Positions 17,237 through 25,441 of a DNA stretch of 64,000 nucleotides are shown in pieces. The stretch lies in the NCBI RefSeq assembly GCF_020880815.1, contig NZ_JAJITD010000022.1, positions 62,001 through 126,000 on the forward strand, read 5' to 3'. The number at the start of each line of letters is the position of its first letter. Position 1 is the first letter of the stretch. The notes beneath the pieces were generated by a model. The model did not search any database. It had not been told where the DNA came from and saw only the letters and a list, made by a program, of their open reading frames with translations. Origin of the DNA: Paraburkholderia sejongensis. Its GTDB lineage: Bacteria; Pseudomonadota; Gammaproteobacteria; Burkholderiales; Burkholderiaceae. The translations under genes and the position numbers were made by a program.

Positions 17237-18631
17237 ATGCCGAAGGAAATCGTTCTCAACGCGTTTGACATGAACTGCGTAGGCCACATCCAGCAAGGTC
17301 TGTGGACGCATCCGCGCGATCAGTCGAGCCGCTACACCGACCTCGAGTACTGGACCGGCTACGCGCGCAAGCTCGAAGCGGGCCTGTTCGACGGCATCTT
17401 CTTCGCCGATGTGGCGGGCGTCTACGACGTCTACGGCGGCAACCCCGACGCAGCGATCCGCGGCGCGGTGCAGGTGCCGGTCAACGACCCGACGCTGCTG
17501 ATTCCGGCGATGGCCGCGGTCACCCGTCATCTGTCGTTCGGCGTCACGTCGAACCTGTCGGTCGAGCAGCCGTATCTGTTCGCGCGGCGGATGTCGACGC
17601 TCGATCATCTGACGCGCGGCCGGGTCGGCTGGAACATCGTGACCGGCTATCTGGACAGCGCATCGCGCGCGATCGGCCTGAGCGGCCAGACGGCGCACGA
17701 CGACCGCTACGACCTCGCCGACGAGTACATGGAACTCGTCTACAAGCTGTGGGAGTGCAGCTGGGAAGACGGCGCGGTGCTGCGCGACCGCGCGCAAGGG
17801 GTCTATGCGGATGCGTCGAAGGTGCATGTGATCCATCACCACGGCAAGCAGTATCGCGTCGATGCGATGCATCTGGCCGAGCCGTCGCCGCAGCGCACGC
17901 CGGTGCTGTATCAGGCCGGTTCGTCCGCGCGCGGCAAAGAGTTCGCGGCGGCGCACGCGGAATGCGTGTTCGTCAACGGCCAGGCGAAGCCGGCGGTCAA
18001 GGGGATCGTCGACGATATCCGCGCGCATGCGGTGACCGGCGGCCGGCGCGCCGACGACATCAAGGTACTGCTCGGCCAGACCGTGATCACCGGCCGCACC
18101 GAGCGCGAAGCCGAGGAAAAGTATGCGGAGTACCGGCGCTACGTGAGCTCGGAAGCCGCGCTCGTGCATGCGGCGGCGTCGCTCGGGATCGACTTCGCGC
18201 GCTACGACCTCGACGAGCCGATCGAGACCGGCAAGAGCCAGGCGATCGTGTCGAACGTCGAAGCGATGACACGCGCGGCCGGCCCGCAATGGACCAAACG
18301 CAAACTGCTCGAACAGATGGTGCTCGGCAGCCGGCAGCAGCCGCTGGTCGGCTCCGCCGACAGGATTGCTAACGAACTGATCGAATGGACCGAACAGACC
18401 GGCGTCGACGGTTTCAATCTGTCGCGCACCGTCGTGCCCGAATGCTTCGACGATTTCATCGAGCTGGTCGTGCCGCTGCTGCAGGAGCGCGGCGCGTACA
18501 AGCGAGCGTACCGCGACGGCACGTTGCGCGAAAAGCTGTTCGGTCATGCGCGTCTGCCCGACAGTCATACGGCCGCGCGTTTCCGCTCGCCGGCTTGCGC
18601 GGCGGCGCCGGAGCCGGCTGGCGACGTATGA
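17237..18631 (+). CDS. LLM class flavin-dependent monooxygenase (NtaA/DszA-like)
   Basis: Oxygenase component of a two-component flavin monooxygenase, 464 residues. It has the TIM-barrel pattern of the NtaA/SnaA/DszA group: LNAFDMNCVGHIQQGLW, GIFFADVAGVYDVYGG, FGVTSNLSVEQPYLFARR, GRVGWNIVTGYLDSASRA and PVLYQAGSSARGKEFAA. Enzymes of this group use reduced FMN supplied by a partner reductase to cleave C-N or C-S bonds, for example in nitrilotriacetate, dibenzothiophene sulfone or alkane sulfonates. The flavin reductase lies 136 bases downstream on the same strand. The substrate is not deducible. Confidence 0.9.
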   Translation: MPKEIVLNAFDMNCVGHIQQGLWTHPRDQSSRYTDLEYWTGYARKLEAGLFDGIFFADVAGVYDVYGGNPDAAIRGAVQVPVNDPTLLIPAMAAVTRHLSFGVTSNLSVEQPYLFARRMSTLDHLTRGRVGWNIVTGYLDSASRAIGLSGQTAHDDRYDLADEYMELVYKLWECSWEDGAVLRDRAQGVYADASKVHVIHHHGKQYRVDAMHLAEPSPQRTPVLYQAGSSARGKEFAAAHAECVFVNGQAKPAVKGIVDDIRAHAVTGGRRADDIKVLLGQTVITGRTEREAEEKYAEYRRYVSSEAALVHAAASLGIDFARYDLDEPIETGKSQAIVSNVEAMTRAAGPQWTKRKLLEQMVLGSRQQPLVGSADRIANELIEWTEQTGVDGFNLSRTVVPECFDDFIELVVPLLQERGAYKRAYRDGTLREKLFGHARLPDSHTAARFRSPACAAAPEPAGDV

Positions 18632-18678
18632 AACCGGCACGGTAATCACGGTAGGGCTAGCGGGCGGCGCGTTCGCAA

Positions 18679-18714
18679 TGCGCTTCGTGCGCTTCGTGCG
18701 CTTCGTGCGCTTCG
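18679..18714 (+). repeat. four tandem copies of TGCGCTTCG
   Basis: Four perfect 9-bp units stand head to tail, just before the flavin reductase gene. Because the unit length is a multiple of three, the frame upstream of the reductase start reads as RFV repeats. This may be slippage-prone leader sequence; the composition gives no sign that it is translated. Confidence 0.7.
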
Positions 18715-18767
18715 CCCGATTCGCGCGCCCCGTCCGCACCCGCAGGACTTTTCTGAAAGAGGCACCC

Positions 18768-19292
18768 ATGCTCGACAAAAGCACGTTCCGCGAAGCGATG
18801 GCCGGGCTCGGCGCGGCCGTCAACATCATCACCAGCGACGGCCCGGCCGGACTGGCCGGCTGCACCGCGTCGGCGGTCTGCGGCGTCACCGACGAGCCGC
18901 CCACGCTGCTCGTCTGCATCAATCGCAGCAGCCGCAACAACGCGGCGTTTCACGCGAACGGCAAGCTGTGTGTGAACGTGCTCGGCGCCGAGCAGCAGGC
19001 GCTCGCCGCGCACTTCGCGACCGGCTCGCTGACGATCGACGAGCGCTTCGCCGCCGCGAAATGGGAGCGTCTCGCGACCGGCGCGCCGGTGTTGCGGGAC
19101 GCGCTCGCGTCGCTCGACTGCGAGATCGAGTCGGTCACCGAGGTCGGCACGCATACGGTGTTCTTCTGCGCGGTGAAGGCCGCGCGCACGCACGACGGCG
19201 CGCGCGACGCGCTGATCTATTACGGCCGCCGCTATCATCGGGTCGGCGCGGATTCGGTGCATGCCGCGCACGCAGTGGCGCGCGCCGCGTAG
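18768..19292 (+). CDS. flavin reductase family protein
   Basis: Flavin reductase of 174 residues, supplying reduced FMN to the LLM monooxygenase upstream. Landmarks are GAAVNIITSDGPAGLAGCTA, CINRSSRNNAAFHANGKLCVN and the C-terminal LIYYGRRYHRV, typical of the HpaC/NtaB/SsuE-like domain (PF01613). ATG 18768 follows AAAGAGG. The open frame extends further upstream through the TGCGCTTCG repeats, but that stretch is low-complexity and not family-like. Confidence 0.9.
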   Translation: MLDKSTFREAMAGLGAAVNIITSDGPAGLAGCTASAVCGVTDEPPTLLVCINRSSRNNAAFHANGKLCVNVLGAEQQALAAHFATGSLTIDERFAAAKWERLATGAPVLRDALASLDCEIESVTEVGTHTVFFCAVKAARTHDGARDALIYYGRRYHRVGADSVHAAHAVARAA

Positions 19293-19299
19293 TCACGCA

Positions 19300-20460
19300 T
19301 CACGCGCGCACGAGATCCGTGAGCGGTCTCGCCGCCGCCATGGTCCGGCCAAACAACGCCGCCGCCGTGCGCTGCGGATCGAGCCCGAGACTTTCACTGG
19401 CCGCGCCCGCGATCAGCGCATCGAGCGACGCGGTCGGCCGCAGGTCACGCCCCTGATACAACTGATGCGGCGCGAGTCCAGGCCAATCCGCGATCACCCG
19501 GCCGCCCTGCACCGAACCGCCCAACAGCATCGCCACCGAACCGGTGCCGTGATCGGTGCCGCCGGTGCCGTTCGCGGCGGCGGTGCGGCCGAACTCGGTG
19601 GCCACCAGCACCGTGGTCTGCGCCCATGCCGAGCCCAGCGCGTCGCGCAACGCCGCGAGCATCGCATCGAGCGCCTTCAACTGATTCGCAAGCCGCGGGT
19701 TCTGCGCGCTATGCGTGTCCCAGCCGCCGGTTTCGATCATCGCGAGCCGCGGACCGTCGTCGCGCGCGAGAAAACCCGCAGCCAGTTTGCCGACGCTCGC
19801 CGGATCCTGGCGCGCGCCGGCATCGCCCGCCACACCGCGCGCGGCCAGCGCCGACTCCCACAGCGGCCGCAGTTGCGCGTCCTGCTCGTACAACTGGGTG
19901 ACGCGCGCGAGCAGATCGTCGGGCGCCTGCGGCAAGCCGGACGGCGCATACGAGGTGACCGCCGCCGGTCCCCGCAGCGCCATCGGCACGGTCGGCGCGA
20001 ACGCGATCGCGTTTTCCCGGCTCGCCGGCAATTGCGCGGCAAGCCGGTTCAGCCAGCCGTCCTTCAACTGATACGGCGACGCGCCGCCGCTTTCGAGCAC
20101 GTTCTGGCCGTCGAAATGCGAGCGGTCGCGATACGGCGACGCGACCGCATGCACGAACAGCGCTTCGCGCGCCGCGTACATCTGCGCGGTCCGGGCGAGC
20201 GAAGGATGCAGCGCGAACGTACCGTCGAGATGCGGCGCGCTCGCTGCATCGATCGCGAGCGGCCCGCGCAACGTCGCGTAAGCGGGGTCCGCGTACGGCA
20301 CGACGATGTTCAACCCGTCGGCCGCGCCGCGTTGGATCACGAACACGAAGCGGCGCTCGCTCTCGACGTGCGCGAACGCAATCCGCGGCGACACGAGCAG
20401 CGCGCCGGCACCGGCGGCGGCGACGCTGAGAAACTGGCGGCGTGACAGCATGACTTTCAT
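19300..20460 (-). CDS. DUF1501 family Tat-exported protein
   Basis: Protein of 386 residues. The N-terminus MLSRRQFLSVAAAGAGALL is a twin-arginine signal (SRRQFL), so it is probably exported folded. The body has sulfatase-superfamily-like features of DUF1501: QRGAADGLNIVVPY, VFVHAV-like FVHAVASPYRDRSHFDGQ, GGWDTHSAQN, and TEFGRTAAANGTGGTDHGTG. ATG 20460 overlaps the DUF1800 stop by ATGA. The pair DUF1800-DUF1501 is conserved in many bacteria, but its biochemical role is unknown to me. It ends 7 bases from the convergent flavin reductase. Confidence 0.88.
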   Translation of the reverse strand: MKVMLSRRQFLSVAAAGAGALLVSPRIAFAHVESERRFVFVIQRGAADGLNIVVPYADPAYATLRGPLAIDAASAPHLDGTFALHPSLARTAQMYAAREALFVHAVASPYRDRSHFDGQNVLESGGASPYQLKDGWLNRLAAQLPASRENAIAFAPTVPMALRGPAAVTSYAPSGLPQAPDDLLARVTQLYEQDAQLRPLWESALAARGVAGDAGARQDPASVGKLAAGFLARDDGPRLAMIETGGWDTHSAQNPRLANQLKALDAMLAALRDALGSAWAQTTVLVATEFGRTAAANGTGGTDHGTGSVAMLLGGSVQGGRVIADWPGLAPHQLYQGRDLRPTASLDALIAGAASESLGLDPQRTAAALFGRTMAAARPLTDLVRA

Positions 20461-22019
20461 CTCCGTTGGAAGTCGGGCGACACGAGCAGCAACGCCAGCG
20501 CGGTCGATGCGCTCTCCGCGCGCGCGACCGCGTCGGCCGTCGATTCGCTGAGCGAGCCAGCCAGCAACGTATGGCCTAACGCGCGCGCATCGAGCCGGTC
20601 GCCGACACGCGCGGCGAAGCGTTGCGCGACTTCGACGCGCCGCACCAGCGCATCGGGCGCGGCCCAGCTCGCGGCGATATCGTCGTAGCCGGCGGGCGAG
20701 CCCGGACGCCAGACCGGCTGACCGAGCTGGGCGAGGAGCGGCGCGGTCTGCAGATTGCCGGGCTCCTGCCAGCCGAGGCCGCGCATCGCCGACACGCTCC
20801 ACTCCCACGGCGTCTTGAACTTCAGCGCGGCCGGCGACCATGCTTGCGGCAGCGCGATCAGCTCGCGATAAACGGTCGGCAGATCGCCGCCGCTGCGCGC
20901 GAACGCGGCGGCAAGGCGCTCGCTCGCGCCGGACGGCGGCGTGTCAGCGATGAAATGGCGAGCCAGCTTCGCGCCAATATGCTGCGCGGTCGCCGGCGCG
21001 TACGCGAGGTCATGCAGGATCGCAAGCGCCTGCTGTTCGCCGGCTTCGTCGTAGCGGCGGCCCATGATCGTGCGCGTGCCGGGTTCGTGCTGCGCAGCGC
21101 GAAACACGAACGCGCCGGGCTCGGCCTCCGGTGCGAGAACGCCGCCGCTTTGCGTGCGGGCGCCGACGTTGACGCCCGTCCTGGCGGGCTTGCCGACCAC
21201 GCTCCAGCCGGTCAACGCGCGCGCGAACTCGGTCACGTCGTCCTGGCTGTAGCCGCTGCGCACGCCGAGCGTATGCAGTTCCATGATCTCGCGCGCGAGG
21301 TTCTCGTTCAGCCCGCGTTGATGCTGCGGATCGCGTTGCGCGGCGCGCAGCGCGGCCATGCTGTCGGGCCCGACCGAGCCGGCCTGATCGAGAAACAGCT
21401 GCATCGCCGGATGACGCTCGACCGCGCAAAGCATGTCCTCGAAACGGCCGAGCACGTGCTGGCGGATCGCCTCCGCTTCGAACGAACCGGCGAGCGCGGC
21501 GACGCCGGGCTTTTCCGTCGACACCGCGAAGTGATTGGCCCAGAAGTGCACGAGCCGTTCGATGAACGGCGCCGGCGTGCTGAGCGCACTGGCGACTCGC
21601 GCATTCACCGACGCGCGATACAGGTCGCGCACTTCGACTTGCAGTGCCTTTCGTTCGGGCTGCCTGGCAGTGTGTGCGTTTGATTCGCTGGCGGCTAACG
21701 CGTTGTTCAGGTTGTTGCCTGCGTGGTTCATCGCGCTACCGCTCGCGCCTTCAGCGACGCCAGCCACGCCAGCGCCGTCACCCGGTTTCTGCTTGCGCTC
21801 GCGCTCGCGCTCGATCTGCATGCGCTGCCGCACGAGTTCGCCCGACACCGCGATCGAATCGGGCTGCCCCGCCCACGCGGCAGGTCGCGGCTGATACTGG
21901 TCGAACTGCGCGAGCAGCCACGCTTGCGGATCGGCGGGCGGCGCCTCGTCCGCGCGCGCGCCGAGACCGAAACGATTCAGCGCGATCGCCGCGGCGCTCA
22001 GGTTGGGAGAGTTGGCCAT
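20457..22019 (-). CDS. DUF1800 domain-containing protein
   Basis: Protein of 520 residues with the DUF1800 signature: an N-terminal ALNRFGLGAR, LVHFWANHFAVS, VLGRFEDMLCAVERHPAMQLFLD, GLNENLAREIMELHTLGV and FARALTGW. The stretch HIGAKLARHFIADTPP occurs near the C-terminus. No obvious signal peptide is seen from ATG 22019, which follows GAGG by 6 nt. It is coupled to the downstream DUF1501 gene and lies 85 bases after the ECF sigma/anti-sigma/Spy-like genes, probably in one transcript. Confidence 0.87.
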   Translation of the reverse strand: MANSPNLSAAAIALNRFGLGARADEAPPADPQAWLLAQFDQYQPRPAAWAGQPDSIAVSGELVRQRMQIERERERKQKPGDGAGVAGVAEGASGSAMNHAGNNLNNALAASESNAHTARQPERKALQVEVRDLYRASVNARVASALSTPAPFIERLVHFWANHFAVSTEKPGVAALAGSFEAEAIRQHVLGRFEDMLCAVERHPAMQLFLDQAGSVGPDSMAALRAAQRDPQHQRGLNENLAREIMELHTLGVRSGYSQDDVTEFARALTGWSVVGKPARTGVNVGARTQSGGVLAPEAEPGAFVFRAAQHEPGTRTIMGRRYDEAGEQQALAILHDLAYAPATAQHIGAKLARHFIADTPPSGASERLAAAFARSGGDLPTVYRELIALPQAWSPAALKFKTPWEWSVSAMRGLGWQEPGNLQTAPLLAQLGQPVWRPGSPAGYDDIAASWAAPDALVRRVEVAQRFAARVGDRLDARALGHTLLAGSLSESTADAVARAESASTALALLLVSPDFQRR

Positions 22020-22104
22020 ACGAACCTCATCGGCATCGGAAACACTTGCATAGCCGTTAAACGTCTGCGCGCGCGCAATCCGTCGCCGCGACGCGGGTTT
22101 TTTT

Positions 22105-22683
22105 TCAGTCCTCCGAAGCAGCGTCGGCCGGTGAGCTTTGCGACGGATTTTGCGACCCGCCTGGCGACGCATTTTCCTTCTGCTCCCCCGCCCGGTTCGC
22201 CGGCCGCTTCGTATTCGCCGCCGCCTGCGCTTCGCGCCATTGCCCGCGCAGCTTCAGACTCTCGGCGAACGCGACGCGCTGCTCGGGCGTCAGCGTCGCC
22301 GCGAAATCCGCGACGCTCGCCTCGACCATCGCGCGCAGACTGCTGTCGGCCGCACGGGTGCGGGCGAGCGCGGCGTCGAGCGCCGCGCGATCGAATTGCG
22401 GCGCGGCCAGCAGACGCAGCACTTCGCGACGTCCTTCGCGCGCGTCGCGCGCATATGCTCGACCGGCGCGGCGTGCATCCTTCAATCCATCGATAAAGGC
22501 CTGCTGCCGCTCGGGCGGCAACGGCTGCGCGGCAAAGCGCAGCGCGTGCGATTCCCCAGCCGCCGCCTCGTTCACGCGGTGCGCGGCAAACCATTGATAC
22601 GCGCCGCCGGCAATCGCACCGAGCAGAAACACGTTGAGCACCGCCGAGCCCAGCAGCGCGAATTTCCACGAGCGCCCGTTCAT
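22105..22683 (-). CDS. periplasmic heavy-metal-resistance/Spy-CpxP-like protein
   Basis: Membrane-anchored periplasmic protein of 192 residues. One N-terminal transmembrane helix (about residues 7-27, FALLGSAVLNVFLLGAIAGG) precedes a helical domain. That domain has LPPERQQAFIDGLKDARRA and FAATLTPEQRVAFAESLKLR, two LTxxQ-like repeats characteristic of the Spy/CpxP/CnrX (heavy-metal sensor) superfamily. The C-terminal 35 residues are low-complexity and polar. ATG 22683 shares ATGA with the anti-sigma stop. It probably senses the periplasm and modulates the sigma factor, as CnrX does in CnrYXH; that role is inferred. Confidence 0.75.
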   Translation of the reverse strand: MNGRSWKFALLGSAVLNVFLLGAIAGGAYQWFAAHRVNEAAAGESHALRFAAQPLPPERQQAFIDGLKDARRAGRAYARDAREGRREVLRLLAAPQFDRAALDAALARTRAADSSLRAMVEASVADFAATLTPEQRVAFAESLKLRGQWREAQAAANTKRPANRAGEQKENASPGGSQNPSQSSPADAASED

Positions 22684-23099
22684 TCGCCACTCCAATCGGC
22701 GGACGCGCCGCCGAAGCTCGAAGTCAGATACGAGGAATCGTGCGCGAGCGGCGCCGGGCTCTCGGTGAGCACGAAGAACGACACCGCCAATGCGCCGGCC
22801 GCGCCGCCGAGCAGCCCGACCCCGGCCACCGCCGCGCCCGACCACCACCAGCGCCGGCGCGTGGCCGCGCGAGCGCGCGGCCCGGCGTCGAGAATGCGCC
22901 GTTGCAGTTCGAGACCGGGCGGCTCGACTTTGTCGATCGCAAGCCACGCGTCGAGGCCGGCCGCATCGCTGAGCAGCGCGTCGGCCTGCGCGCGATGCGA
23001 CTGTGCCCACGCCTGCGCGGCGGCGCGTTCCTGCTCGGGCCAGCGACGCGGCTCGGCGCCGTAGGCCGCGACGATCTGATGAAATCTTTCGGGCGTCAT
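22680..23099 (-). CDS. anti-sigma factor-like membrane protein
   Basis: Protein of 139 residues encoded between an ECF sigma factor and a periplasmic sensor. The N-terminal cytoplasmic part starts MTPERFHQIVAAYGAEPRRW and is rich in Trp, Ala and Arg. A transmembrane helix (about residues 88-112, GAAVAGVGLLGGAAGALAVSFF) follows, with a short periplasmic tail. No zinc-binding HxxxCxxC motif is visible, so it is not a ZAS-type anti-sigma. The function rests mainly on position and topology. Overlaps of 4 nt on both sides indicate tight co-translation. Confidence 0.7.
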   Translation of the reverse strand: MTPERFHQIVAAYGAEPRRWPEQERAAAQAWAQSHRAQADALLSDAAGLDAWLAIDKVEPPGLELQRRILDAGPRARAATRRRWWWSGAAVAGVGLLGGAAGALAVSFFVLTESPAPLAHDSSYLTSSFGGASADWSGE

Positions 23100-23662
23100 G
23101 AGTTGTCCTTGCCAGTGCCGCTGCCGGCCAGTTGCGCGCGCAGATTGCGGCGCGCGCGGGCCAGCAGACTTTCCAGCGCATCGACGCCGACGCCCATCAG
23201 GGCGGCAGCGTCGCGATTCGACATGTCCTGGTAATAGGTCAACACCAGCGCTTCGCGCTGACGGACCGGCAACGCGGCCAGTGCCGCGCGCACGCGGGCG
23301 TTTTCGGCAAACGTCTGGAGTTGGATGTCGGGCGACGCGGCGGGATCGGCTGCTTCGGGCAGCGCGTCGGTCGGCTCCTCGCGCTGGCCGCGCAGACGGT
23401 CGTAGCACAGATTGAGCGCGACCCGGTGCATCCACGTGTCGAACTTCGCGTCGCCTTCACGCCAGCGCGCGGCCTGCTTCCAGATGCGCACGAACACCTC
23501 CTGCGCGACGTCTTCCGCTTCCATCCGGTCGCCTAGCATGCGGGTCGCGAGCGCCAGCAGCCGCGGCAGCTTACGCGCGACCAGCGAGCGGACCGCGCCG
23601 GGCTCCGCGCGGCCCACCCGCGCGATCAGTTCGGCGTCCGGATCGGGTGGTGCTTCGCTCAA
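23096..23662 (-). CDS. ECF-family RNA polymerase sigma factor
   Basis: Sigma factor of 188 residues. Region 2 contains RMLGDRMEAEDVAQEVFVRIWKQ, and region 4 contains LPVRQREALVLTYYQDMSNRDAAALMGVGVDALESLL. The linker between them is about 30 residues. The longest frame starts with TTG 23662; an in-frame stop lies shortly upstream and no ATG or GTG is available before the conserved part. No Shine-Dalgarno is evident, so expression may be weak. It heads a leftward operon with its anti-sigma, a Spy-like protein, DUF1800 and DUF1501. Confidence 0.88.
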   Translation of the reverse strand: MSEAPPDPDAELIARVGRAEPGAVRSLVARKLPRLLALATRMLGDRMEAEDVAQEVFVRIWKQAARWREGDAKFDTWMHRVALNLCYDRLRGQREEPTDALPEAADPAASPDIQLQTFAENARVRAALAALPVRQREALVLTYYQDMSNRDAAALMGVGVDALESLLARARRNLRAQLAGSGTGKDNS

Positions 23663-23820
23663 CGCGCGCGGCTCCGTTGCGACGGCGCGCGCGGCCGGGC
23701 GAGCCGCCTCATGGGATCAACACGATTCACTTGCGGCCGCTCCTTTCTATCGGTGTTGCTCTGATCGGTGACGCACGCGCCGCGGGGGCTGTGGCACGCA
23801 CTGCGCGTATGCGCCGCCGA

Positions 23821-23922
23821 TCAATATACGACGACCGCGGGCCGGTAATAAGTCGGCCGCGCCGGATACACTACACAGCCGGCAAGCATGACCGCCAGCA
23901 AAACGATTACGACGGTTTTCAT
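23821..23922 (-). CDS. very small lipoprotein (33 residues)
   Basis: The peptide starts MKTVVIVLLAVMLAGC: a basic residue, a hydrophobic core and a perfect LAGC lipobox. A mature part of only about 18 residues follows, YPARPTYYRPAVVVY-like, rich in Pro and Tyr. It begins 7 bases after the stop of the YXWXXGXW gene, so the two are probably co-transcribed. It is too short for standard gene callers with a length cutoff. A role in the envelope is likely; nothing more specific can be said. Confidence 0.65.
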   Translation of the reverse strand: MKTVVIVLLAVMLAGCVVYPARPTYYRPAVVVY

Positions 23923-23929
23923 CGCGGCC

Positions 23930-24247
23930 TCACGCCCAATGCCCTTCGATCCAGCGCCAATGAGGCCCGCGCTGCGCCCAGTGGCCCGGCACCCAACGAT
24001 AGCCGACGCGCACTGGTTGCCAGTGACCCGGCGCCCATACGTAGCGGCCATGATCCCAACGCCAGCGGCCCTGGTCCCACACGTAGCCTTCCCGCGGCGC
24101 GGGCAGCACTTCGACGCGCGGCGGCGGCGGCGCCATCGGCGCAATAATCACTTCGGCGCTGGCCGGCGTGGCCGTGAGCGCGGCGGCGCAGCACACGCCC
24201 GCGGCCAGCGAGCAGGTTAGCCAACGGGTGAAGTAGTTCGACTTCAT
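23930..24247 (-). CDS. YXWXXGXW repeat-containing periplasmic protein
   Basis: Exported protein of 105 residues. The signal peptide covers about residues 1-30 and ends TPASAE. A Pro-rich spacer is followed by tandem aromatic repeats: YVWDQGRW, YVWAPGHW, YRWVPGHW and WRWIEGHW. This is the YXWXXGXW family found in beta-proteobacterial envelopes; its function is unknown. ATG 24247 follows GGAGAT by 7 nt. The small lipoprotein gene follows. Confidence 0.85.
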   Translation of the reverse strand: MKSNYFTRWLTCSLAAGVCCAAALTATPASAEVIIAPMAPPPPRVEVLPAPREGYVWDQGRWRWDHGRYVWAPGHWQPVRVGYRWVPGHWAQRGPHWRWIEGHWA

Positions 24248-24529
24248 GGCGATATCTCCGATAAGAGCCTGAAAAAACCGGCGCCGGCGCATCGCGCCGT
24301 TTGTTCCGCCGTTTCTCCTTTAACGCGGCAGCCGAAAAAATCCGTCGCGTGAGCGTAAAAAAATTGGAGGAGCCACGGGGAAATTCCGGCGCGGCAATCG
24401 GAGCTACGCGATTGTCCATACGTCGAGCGGCGGGTCTGAGCAGTCGTGCCGGAGGCGATCGCGGCACAGCATCTCGCGAAGCGGTGAGGTATCCTTGCCG
24501 GTTTCCCGATCTCCATCCTTGCGTGCCCG

Positions 24530-25216
24530 ATGCCCGATTTCCCTTTTGACGCCGTACTGTTCGACTGTGACGGCGTACTCGTCGATTCCGAACCCATCAC
24601 GAACCGCGTGCTGACCGAGATGCTCGGCGAGCTTGGCTGGCATTTGACTGTCGAAGAGGCGATGCGCATTTTCGTCGGCAAGATGGTCAAGGACGAAGCG
24701 CCGCTGATCGAAGCACGCACCGGCTTCGCAATTACCCACGAATGGCTCACGCAATTTCGCGCGCGGCGCAATGCAGCGCTCGACAGCGAGTTGCAGGCGA
24801 TCGACGGCGCGGCTGCCGCGGTGCGCGCGCTGAAAGAGACGCTGAATGGACGCATTGCGGTCGCGTCGGGCGCCGATCGCGTGAAGGTCGAGTTGCAACT
24901 GGCGAAGGCGGGGATTCTCGACTGTTTCGAAGGGCGTATTTTCAGCGGGCATGAGATGCCGCGCAGTAAGCCGTTTCCCGATGTTTATCTCGCGGCCGCT
25001 GCGGCGTTGGGTGTGGATCCGAAACGATGCGCGGTGGTGGAAGATACGGTGACCGGTGCGACCGCCGGTGTCGCTGCCGGTGCGACGGTGTTCGGTTATT
25101 GCCCGTCGCAACTTGGACATAGCAGCGCGACCGCGCTGCATGGCGCGGGCGTTGTGCAGGTGTTCACGGATATGGCTGAGTTGCCGGGGGTGCTCGCGGG
25201 GTGGGCGCGGGCGTGA
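24530..25216 (+). CDS. HAD family hydrolase (beta-phosphoglucomutase/GPH-like phosphatase)
   Basis: Haloacid-dehalogenase-type phosphatase of 228 residues. Motif I is FDCDGVLVDSE with nucleophile Asp12 and acid/base Asp14. A helical type I cap covers about residues 20-90. Motif II is the VASGA stretch, motif III SKPFPDVYL, and motif IV VVEDTVTGATAG. These features put it with the YieH/Gph/PgmB subfamily acting on small sugar or polyol phosphates. The substrate is unknown. It is alone on the plus strand, divergent from the YXWXXGXW gene. Confidence 0.88.
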   Translation: MPDFPFDAVLFDCDGVLVDSEPITNRVLTEMLGELGWHLTVEEAMRIFVGKMVKDEAPLIEARTGFAITHEWLTQFRARRNAALDSELQAIDGAAAAVRALKETLNGRIAVASGADRVKVELQLAKAGILDCFEGRIFSGHEMPRSKPFPDVYLAAAAALGVDPKRCAVVEDTVTGATAGVAAGATVFGYCPSQLGHSSATALHGAGVVQVFTDMAELPGVLAGWARA

Positions 25217-25388
25217 TGGGCTGATTGGCTTCTTTGGGTCGGCAAGGTGTTGGTGAGGCGACGACACCTCGCCTCGCGCAAGTTGGCCGATGACGGTCAC
25301 TTTCCCGTGGATTGGACTGGGCGATAGCGGTAGGTCCCCTGTACGCGGGGCTTTCCGGCGCATGGCATAAGGCGTGCGATTAAAGGCG

Positions 25389-25411
25389 CGAGCACGGCGA
25401 TAACGTGCTCG
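25389..25411. promoter_or_regulatory. perfect 8-bp hairpin before the small CxP-repeat peptide gene
   Basis: CGAGCACG (25389-25396) and CGTGCTCG (25404-25411) enclose the loop GCGATAA. It lies 30 bases before the peptide start and has no T tract. It could be an operator or an mRNA structure in the leader. Confidence 0.4.
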
Positions 25412-25441
25412 TTGCCCTTCCACCCTTGCCGGAGATCCATC

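Noticed and set aside
18546..18767. N-terminal extension of the flavin reductase
   Set aside because: It overlaps the monooxygenase end and reads through the 9-bp repeats; AAAGAGG before ATG 18768 and the family start agree with the shorter form.
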